From Promethearchaeota archaeon (lineage in GTDB: Archaea > Asgardarchaeota > Lokiarchaeia > Sigynarchaeales > SOKP01), in the NCBI GenBank assembly GCA_004524425.1, contig SDNN01000015.1:1-27651 (forward strand): 27,651 nucleotides of DNA, in the 5' to 3' direction. The notes beneath the pieces were generated by a model. It was not told where the DNA came from and made no database searches. It saw nothing but the letters and a program-made list of their open reading frames with translations. The translations under genes and the position numbers were made by a program. Numbering within the stretch: the first letter of the stretch is position 1; each line of letters starts with the position of its first letter. Positions 22,697 through 27,651 of the stretch are shown piece after piece.

Positions 22697-23771
22697 TAAT
22701 AAACCATTGATTGAAAAGATTGTTCATCTAAGGCAAAGCTTCTTAAGGAGCAAAAAAGTATTTACTAATGATGAATTGGATCGACCAGTAAGCTATTGGA
22801 TAAAAACAGAGAGATTGTTAAATGAAATCGGAAAGGAAATCGTCATAATTTTAAAGACTAAAGGTTGTAGCTGGGCTTTGGGCGAAAATGGAGGTTGTTC
22901 TATGTGTGGATATATCCAAGATTCTAATATTCATAAAGTCAAACCATTTCATATCATCAATCAATTTAATCATGCCCTAGAGGATAAATTAGAAGAAATA
23001 GAAAAGGATGATGAGAAATACATCCTTAAGATATTTAATTCAGGCAGTTTCTTTGACGATGAAGAAGTTCCAAAAAATATAAGAAAGCATATATTCGAAT
23101 CAATTGATAAAATTAAAAATATAAAGGAAGTTGTCGTGGAATCCAGAACCGATCATATCAAGCCCGAAAACTTACAAGAGATTAAAGAAATTACAAATAA
23201 ATATGTTGAAATAGGTATCGGAATCGAAAGCACTAATGATTACATTAGAAAAAATTATATTAATAAGGGATTATCATTTTCTGACTTTTTAAAAGCAGTA
23301 GAGATTTGCAAAAATCAAGATATTGGAATAAAGGCATATTTATTATTTAAGCCACCATTCATCAATGAAATTGGTGCTATTGATGATTGTAAGAAATCTA
23401 TTACGGATTTGATTGATTTAAATATTAATACGATCTCTATTAATCCTGTAAACATTCAAAGAGGCTCTTTGGTAGAATATTTATGGTATCAAAACAGATA
23501 TCGACCGCCATGGTTTTATTCTCTCTTTGAATGTTTAAAGGAAGCACTTTCTGCAGATATTTTAAAAAGGACGAGAATATTATCCGATCCTTCAGGTGCA
23601 GGCACAAAAAGAGGTATTCATAATTGCTTAAGGCGGGAATGTAATGAAAAAATGATCACTCTACTTCGCAACTTCGTTCTTAGTCAGAATCTGAACGATC
23701 TCTACAAAATAGATCAAATTGACGAATGCGAATGCAAAATAACATATTTTTTGCAAAGAGAGCTGATGTAG
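22683..23771 (+). CDS. Radical SAM enzyme for archaeosine formation (RaSEA)
   Basis: Elp3-like radical SAM protein of 362 aa. The cluster cysteines lie in KGCSWALGENGGCSMCGYI, a CX9CX2C pattern (C62, C72, C75) instead of the standard CX3CX2C, as in Elp3-related proteins and RaSEA. Further on are FNSGSFFDDEEVP, VVVESRTDHI, VEIGIGIESTNDYIRKNYIN and the conserved INPVNIQRGSLVEYLW; YRPPWFYS and late cysteines (HNCLRREC, ECEC) follow. RaSEA cleaves the lysine adduct made by ArcS to give archaeosine. Starts at TTG 22671 and 22674 are possible; I chose ATG 22683 with GGGAGGG 12 nt upstream. The gene overlaps arcS by 14 nt, so the two are translationally linked. Confidence 0.87.
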   Translation: MRELSNKPLIEKIVHLRQSFLRSKKVFTNDELDRPVSYWIKTERLLNEIGKEIVIILKTKGCSWALGENGGCSMCGYIQDSNIHKVKPFHIINQFNHALEDKLEEIEKDDEKYILKIFNSGSFFDDEEVPKNIRKHIFESIDKIKNIKEVVVESRTDHIKPENLQEIKEITNKYVEIGIGIESTNDYIRKNYINKGLSFSDFLKAVEICKNQDIGIKAYLLFKPPFINEIGAIDDCKKSITDLIDLNINTISINPVNIQRGSLVEYLWYQNRYRPPWFYSLFECLKEALSADILKRTRILSDPSGAGTKRGIHNCLRRECNEKMITLLRNFVLSQNLNDLYKIDQIDECECKITYFLQRELM

Positions 23772-23975
23772 CTTTTTTATTAATAAAAATTATAGAAATA
23801 TTTATTGTTATTTTATGTTCAACTTTTTTTTTGAAATCAAAATCTTTGATGCATCCGTGATTTGTGGTAATTATAATGGTCATTTGTGTATAAAAACCAG
23901 TAATGAAAAACGTTATATTTAAATAAGATGTTTCTCAGTTTTATTCATATTTCAATCACCCTTGATGAGCGACTT

Positions 23976-24221
23976 TTGAAAGGTTGGATCAAGTTAAGTT
24001 TATTTTATTTGGGAAAGAGCAAGAAGCACCATATTTTTAAAGCGAAAAGATGGTCTACTGATTTTGAAAAAATATACAAAAAGCCCGTGTTCAATAAAGA
24101 ATACAAGAAATTAGGACAAGTGAAAGAAATATTTGGACCGATTAATTTACCCTTTATCTCTATCAAGACTCTTAAAAATGAAGAATTTAACCCAGATAAT
24201 GAAATTTATGTAAAAGTCTAA
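23976..24221 (+). CDS. gar1: H/ACA RNP protein Gar1-like
   Basis: The C-terminal half carries the Gar1 beta-barrel signature: KKLGQVKEIFGPINLPFISI (cf. G.V.DVFGPV..PYV.VK), then a short loop and NEIYV. Gar1 binds Cbf5 in box H/ACA particles that guide pseudouridylation. Position immediately before the TFB gene supports this, since Gar1-TFB is a common archaeal gene pair. An ATG at 23928 is open (97 aa). A TATA-like ATATTTAAATAAG lies at about 23918-23930 and overlaps that ATG, so transcription should begin near 23950. I therefore prefer TTG 23976 (MKGWIKLSLF, 81 aa). The N-terminal strands are divergent. Confidence 0.75.
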   Translation: MKGWIKLSLFYLGKSKKHHIFKAKRWSTDFEKIYKKPVFNKEYKKLGQVKEIFGPINLPFISIKTLKNEEFNPDNEIYVKV

Positions 24222-24267
24222 TCAAGATTGTTAAAAATTTCCTAAAAATTAAATTTCCATCAAAAAG

Positions 24268-25248
24268 GTGTATATTATTTCAAGTCGGAAAGAAGTAAAA
24301 CTCACCATCGATAAGAACGCGCCGGAACAATATGAAGATTGTAAAAATTGTTCGGAATGTGGAAATTCCATTTCTTATGATGAAAATCGGGGCCTTTTGG
24401 TATGTGAAAATTGTGGTTTAATTGCATCTGAGAGATACATTGATCGAGGTCCAGAATGGCGAGCATTTGATGCCGATCAAAAGAAAAAACGTACAAGGAC
24501 AGGAGCGCCAATGACTTACATGATTCATGATAAAGGATTATCCACGATGATAGACTGGAAAAACAAGGATATCTTTGGCAAAGAAATACCCGCAAAATTG
24601 CGAGCACAAATCTATAGATTACGAAAATGGCAAAGTAGAATAAGAGTCTCTGATGCAACTGAAAGAAACCTGACATTTGCATTATCTGAATTGGATCGAA
24701 TGGCATCTAATTTAGATCTTCAAAAAAATTTACGAGAGTGTTCTGCAAAGATTTATAGAGATGCAGTCGAAGCTCATCTGATACGGGGGAGGAGCATTGA
24801 AGGTGTAGCTGCTGCTAGTCTCTATGCTGCTTGTCGAATGTATAAAGTACCCAGAACATTAAACGAGATTGCGGAGGTAGCACGTGTTGATAAGAAAGAA
24901 ATAGGACGTTCTTTCAGATTCATTTCAAAAGAATTAAATTTGAATTTAAATCCAACCAAGCCATTGGATTTTCTTACTAGATTTATTAGTGAATTGAATT
25001 TATCTCAGCAGTGTCAGCAAATTGCGAAAAAGATTATTAAAATGGCGGAGCAAAGAGGACTGACCTCAGGACGAGGCCCTACTGGTGTTTGTGCTGCTGC
25101 AATATATGCATCCTCAATTTTGTGCAAGGAAAGAAGGACTCAGAGAAAAATTGCAAAAATATCGCAAGTTACTGAAGTTACAATACGTAATAGATTCAGT
25201 GAACTAATCGAAAATTTGAACTTAGGAATTTCTTTAAAAAAAAAATAA
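24268..25248 (+). CDS. tfb: Transcription initiation factor B (TFB/TFIIB)
   Basis: Archaeal TFIIB homologue that bridges TBP-TATA DNA and RNA polymerase. The 326 aa have an N-terminal zinc ribbon (C28, C31, C46, C49: CSECG ... CENCG), the conserved B-reader/linker [13 protein letters not shown] and [19 protein letters not shown], and two cyclin-like repeats (about 125-215 and 222-316) with [16 protein letters not shown] and [19 protein letters not shown]. The B-recognition HTH lies in the second repeat ([20 protein letters not shown]). Length and order are normal, so a general factor is likely. The start is GTG 24268 ([10 protein letters not shown]), not conserved; a later start before [10 protein letters not shown] is possible. 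It sits 46 nt after Gar1. Confidence 0.95.
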   Translation: MYIISSRKEVKLTIDKNAPEQYEDCKNCSECGNSISYDENRGLLVCENCGLIASERYIDRGPEWRAFDADQKKKRTRTGAPMTYMIHDKGLSTMIDWKNKDIFGKEIPAKLRAQIYRLRKWQSRIRVSDATERNLTFALSELDRMASNLDLQKNLRECSAKIYRDAVEAHLIRGRSIEGVAAASLYAACRMYKVPRTLNEIAEVARVDKKEIGRSFRFISKELNLNLNPTKPLDFLTRFISELNLSQQCQQIAKKIIKMAEQRGLTSGRGPTGVCAAAIYASSILCKERRTQRKIAKISQVTEVTIRNRFSELIENLNLGISLKKK

Positions 25249-25317
25249 TTTAAATCTTCAAAATTTCTTAATTTTTTTAAAATTTTTTCTATATTTGAAA
25301 TAAGAGTTAATGATAAT

Positions 25318-25827
25318 TTACTTAGCCTTTTTTTGCTTTGCTCCACAATAAGGGCAAAAATTATAAGAATAATTTATTTCATTATTACATTTTAAGCACT
25401 CTATTATGTTATCTAAAATTTTCGTTAATTTTTTTCTATTAATAAAAATCACTAATGAATGGGCAAAGGGATAAAAGGATATAGGCAATATTAAATAAAA
25501 CAGGAGGATTGCTAATAAATACAGTCCTCCAAATTTAAGATACCAAAAAAGATAAAGGCCAAAAACCATTAAAATTAAGCTAAAATTAACACAATGTAAT
25601 GGAAAAATAATTTTACAATTATCATTCACTCCTTTTTTGTAATCATCATGTTTAAAAGAATAAAATGCATTGAGATTAAAAATAAAGGAAATAAGAAATA
25701 GCGGGGCTAATATGATGAAAAATATGGTCATTGTTAAGAGAAGAAGAGACAATATTGAAGCAATAAGATTGAAATCTTGAATAGATTCTAAAAATCTTCT
25801 GTGAGATTTAAGTTTAAAAAACTTCAA
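25318..25827 (-). CDS. Zinc-ribbon membrane protein of unknown function
   Basis: 169 aa with about three or four hydrophobic segments (about 20-55 as one long or two short helices, 78-99 and 103-128) and a C-terminal treble-clef or zinc-ribbon tail, ECLKCNNEINYSYNFCPYCG (two CxxC pairs, about 143-162), ending in a Lys-rich KQKKAK. Such ribbon-plus-membrane proteins are common in archaea, and most have no known role. The ribbon probably faces the cytoplasm. Between tfb (convergent) and the acyl-CoA dehydrogenase gene (same strand), with no obvious link to either. No family name recognised. Confidence 0.72.
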   Translation of the reverse strand: MKFFKLKSHRRFLESIQDFNLIASILSLLLLTMTIFFIILAPLFLISFIFNLNAFYSFKHDDYKKGVNDNCKIIFPLHCVNFSLILMVFGLYLFWYLKFGGLYLLAILLFYLILPISFYPFAHSLVIFINRKKLTKILDNIIECLKCNNEINYSYNFCPYCGAKQKKAK

Positions 25828-25969
25828 TTTTTAAAATTACTTCCTCTTATATAATAAGTTTGATAAAAAAAAAAATAAATCAGTTATTTATATCTAAGCT
25901 TTTTTTAAGGCTGAATATAATTTCAGAAAAAAATAGCTTACCTTAATTTTTATCATTTAAATAGTAGAT

Positions 25970-27253
25970 TTAGAGCATTTTAAATAATTGTCTTAGCGCT
26001 AAACTCATAATGTATTGCTGAATTTGCCTTGTTCCACCACCCATTTCTTGTATTCTCGAGATTCCCAATAAATCATGCATTAAGGTATTATCACACGCAC
26101 CTGCTCCTCCCATTAAATTCACACATTCATAACATACTCTCTCACTTAATTTAGCACTCTGAGATTTTAATTGAGATGCATTAGCCACTAATGCTAAATT
26201 AAATTGTTTAGGAAGTTTCCTGCCAAATTGTTCCATTTTTTGGTCAACTAATTCGGTTATGTGTAAAAATGCTAATGTCAAATTCATTGTTTGAGCCCAT
26301 AGATCAGCCAAGGGAAATCCAACTCCTTGATATTTTAGGATTTCTAAATCAAATTGTTTCCGCATGTTGCTATAGATTATTGCATGAGTAATTGCATTCC
26401 AGGCTTCAGCTATGTTTAGAGCGACAATACCTAATCTTTCTAAATTCAATCCCTCAAAAAGATGTTCTCTTCCTTGACCTGGAGGCCCTAAAATACATTC
26501 CTTAGGGACTCTTAAATTAGTAAATGTCTCTTTACCAACATGCATTCGTGGAGTCCATGGTATATTCACTCTTTCTGCTTTCCATCCTTCCCAAGAAGTA
26601 TCAACTAAAAATTGTGCCATCGTATTACCATTGTTTTTCTCAGTACATGCATAAACTATCGCCCAATGTGCCTTGGAACCATTTGTTTGATAAATTTTCT
26701 GTCCATTAATTAAAAAACTCCCATCACCTTGCTCCTCACAATTAGTCAGCATGTGAACTGCATCAGAACCTCTCTCTGGTTCCGTAATGCAACAACACCC
26801 AATTTTCTCTCCCATGACTAATTCTTTCAAAGCTCGGAGTCTTATATCCACATTTTCATGGTGAAGCATCAAGGGATTTATGGCAAGTACTGAAGCACCC
26901 ATTCCCATGGTCAATTGGGGGTCAAAAAAATCAGTCGCTAATGCTCGAATGAATTCGGTTGTGATACCATAAGGTTCTAAATTTAATCCTATTTCATCAA
27001 ATCTATTCACTCGAGAAACTAACCCTTCCTTTCCTAAAACGGGGATCCATTCATAAAAATCCTCTTGATGAGTGATCTCATTCTTCTTTTCAAACCTTTC
27101 ATAAAATTTTTGAGCCTGCTTAAGAAAATTAAAATGCTCTGGTTTGAGAATACTCATTAAATTATTATTCAAGAATTTGTTGCGATTTTTTAGGGACAAC
27201 TTCTCTAATATTTCATCATTTATACATTGCACGTTTCCTTTCTTACCAGCCAA
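25970..27253 (-). CDS. Acyl-CoA dehydrogenase family flavoprotein
   Basis: 427-aa FAD enzyme that oxidises acyl-CoA to enoyl-CoA. Family motifs: CCCITEPERGSDAVHML (about 153-169, flavin-binding ITEP.xGSD), LINGQKIYQTNGSKAHWAIV (180-199), FTNLRVPKECILG, LNLERLGIVALNIAEAW, the arginine-bearing MRKQF and the final RIQEMGGGTRQIQQYIMSLA. The catalytic Glu of medium- and short-chain enzymes lies just before G-T; here that place is G406. Glu 272 in the LERL helix matches the base used by isovaleryl-CoA and long-chain enzymes. Start TTG 27253; an internal ATG (residue 33) is also possible. No electron-transfer flavoprotein genes lie nearby. Substrate unknown. Confidence 0.9.
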   Translation of the reverse strand: MAGKKGNVQCINDEILEKLSLKNRNKFLNNNLMSILKPEHFNFLKQAQKFYERFEKKNEITHQEDFYEWIPVLGKEGLVSRVNRFDEIGLNLEPYGITTEFIRALATDFFDPQLTMGMGASVLAINPLMLHHENVDIRLRALKELVMGEKIGCCCITEPERGSDAVHMLTNCEEQGDGSFLINGQKIYQTNGSKAHWAIVYACTEKNNGNTMAQFLVDTSWEGWKAERVNIPWTPRMHVGKETFTNLRVPKECILGPPGQGREHLFEGLNLERLGIVALNIAEAWNAITHAIIYSNMRKQFDLEILKYQGVGFPLADLWAQTMNLTLAFLHITELVDQKMEQFGRKLPKQFNLALVANASQLKSQSAKLSERVCYECVNLMGGAGACDNTLMHDLLGISRIQEMGGGTRQIQQYIMSLALRQLFKML

Positions 27254-27436
27254 TTAATTCAACTCTATATTTTTCTTAAAATTTATTATTAGTTGGTTAA
27301 ATCAAGTAAATTACTTAAGAAAATTACTTATGAAATTTAAATCTAAATTTTTGTAATTGGAATTTTTTTTAAATTAGGTAAAAAAAATAATACGTTCATA
27401 ACACATGCCTTAATGATGCTCTTTTTCTACTTTATT

Positions 27437-27446
27437 TTTATATAAA
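27437..27446 (+). promoter_or_regulatory. TATA box of the final gene
   Basis: TTTATATAAA lies about 27 nt upstream of ATG 27473. Archaeal transcription starts about 25 nt after the TATA centre, so the mRNA probably begins near the ATG (leaderless or nearly so). Confidence 0.5.
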
Positions 27447-27472
27447 CAAATTATGGGTTAAGTGAGCTATAA

Positions 27473-27651
27473 ATGGAGAAAATAATAAGACAATCTGAGG
27501 TTAATTACTTTCTCTTAGAAATAGAACGAATATTTCCAAATTTTGTTGCGGGGATTTTATTTGATCGTAATGGATTTCCAATTGGCTCTAAAATCCCTCA
27601 TAATTTTCCCATTCGTGAAAATGCATTAGCATTATTAGCATTCTCCACTAA
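27473..27651 (+). CDS. Roadblock/LC7-like protein, 5' fragment cut by window end
   Basis: Open from ATG 27473 to the window edge (59 codons and 2 nt). The product begins MEKIIRQSEVNYFLLEIERI and has FVAGILFDRNGFPIGSKI followed by ENALALLAFST. A helix, then hydrophobic-strand/D-x-x-G-x-x-I-x-S, then an E-x-L-A-A-L-type helix is the roadblock/LC7 (Ras-like GTPase regulator) pattern, a family abundant in Asgard archaea. With only the N-terminal half visible this is tentative. A clear TATA box precedes it. Confidence 0.55.
   Translation, partial: MEKIIRQSEVNYFLLEIERIFPNFVAGILFDRNGFPIGSKIPHNFPIRENALALLAFST

Noticed and set aside
24302..24706. 134-codon minus-strand ORF
   Set aside because: Antisense shadow of the TFB gene.
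1..27651. CRISPR arrays, insertion sequences, prophage genes
   Set aside because: No regularly spaced direct repeats, transposase-like proteins, terminal inverted repeats or phage structural genes seen on either strand.

Overview
This is an AT-rich archaeal chromosome segment, most likely from an Asgard archaeon of the Lokiarchaeia type (my inference). The archaeal assignment rests on the gene content: ribosomal proteins S19e, L39e, L31e and LX, aIF6, prefoldin alpha, DnaG-type TOPRIM primase, TFB, Gar1, the RNase P protein Rpp21/Rpr2, Nep1, the archaeosine enzymes ArcS and RaSEA, and a tRNA gene with a bulge-helix-bulge intron. The Asgard guess rests on low GC, a Get3-like ATPase, families common in those genomes (DUF998, PAS kinases, a roadblock-like protein) and a likely selenoprotein. 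Many genes seem to start with TTG or GTG.

Layout. 1-1.5 kb, minus strand: tRNA-Gly(TCC) and an RNA-processing operon (YhbY/CRM protein, RNase P component 4, Nep1). 1.6-5.9 kb, plus strand: the conserved translation and targeting cluster S19e, PDCD5, L39e, acid-tailed L31e, aIF6, LX, prefoldin alpha, FtsY, SecE, then an OsmC protein. 6.4-7.6 kb, minus strand: dnaG, interrupted by a 30-nt in-frame insert with two stop codons. 7.6-8.5 kb: a very AT-rich spacer. 8.5-10.2 kb: a Get3/ArsA ATPase and a peroxiredoxin whose catalytic position is an in-frame UGA. 10.3-13.7 kb, minus strand: a J-domain protein and three multi-pass membrane proteins (CPBP protease, DUF998, unknown). 14-17 kb: SnoaL-like protein, adenosylhomocysteinase and a divergent two-module Lrp/AsnC regulator. 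17.3-20.5 kb: a signalling cluster (91-aa protein, possible 37-aa ORF, seven-helix membrane protein, PAS histidine kinase). 20.6-23.8 kb: overlapping arcS and RaSEA genes for archaeosine. 24-25.2 kb: the Gar1-TFB pair. 25.3-27.6 kb: a zinc-ribbon membrane protein, an acyl-CoA dehydrogenase and the start of a roadblock/LC7-like gene cut by the window end.

The most notable signals are in how genes are read. First, dnaG appears to carry a spliced mRNA intron. Removing 30 nt restores the conserved N-terminal family motif, and the junctions match the bulge-helix-bulge layout of the intron in the tRNA-Gly gene of this same window: both are 30 nt, begin ATTTT, end AA, and are flanked by a 4-bp helix. 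Second, the peroxiredoxin reads S-UGA-PYC, a likely selenocysteine in a UxxC active site. It has no standard start codon in frame, but a slippery heptamer lies exactly where a -1 shift would join it to an upstream TTG start.
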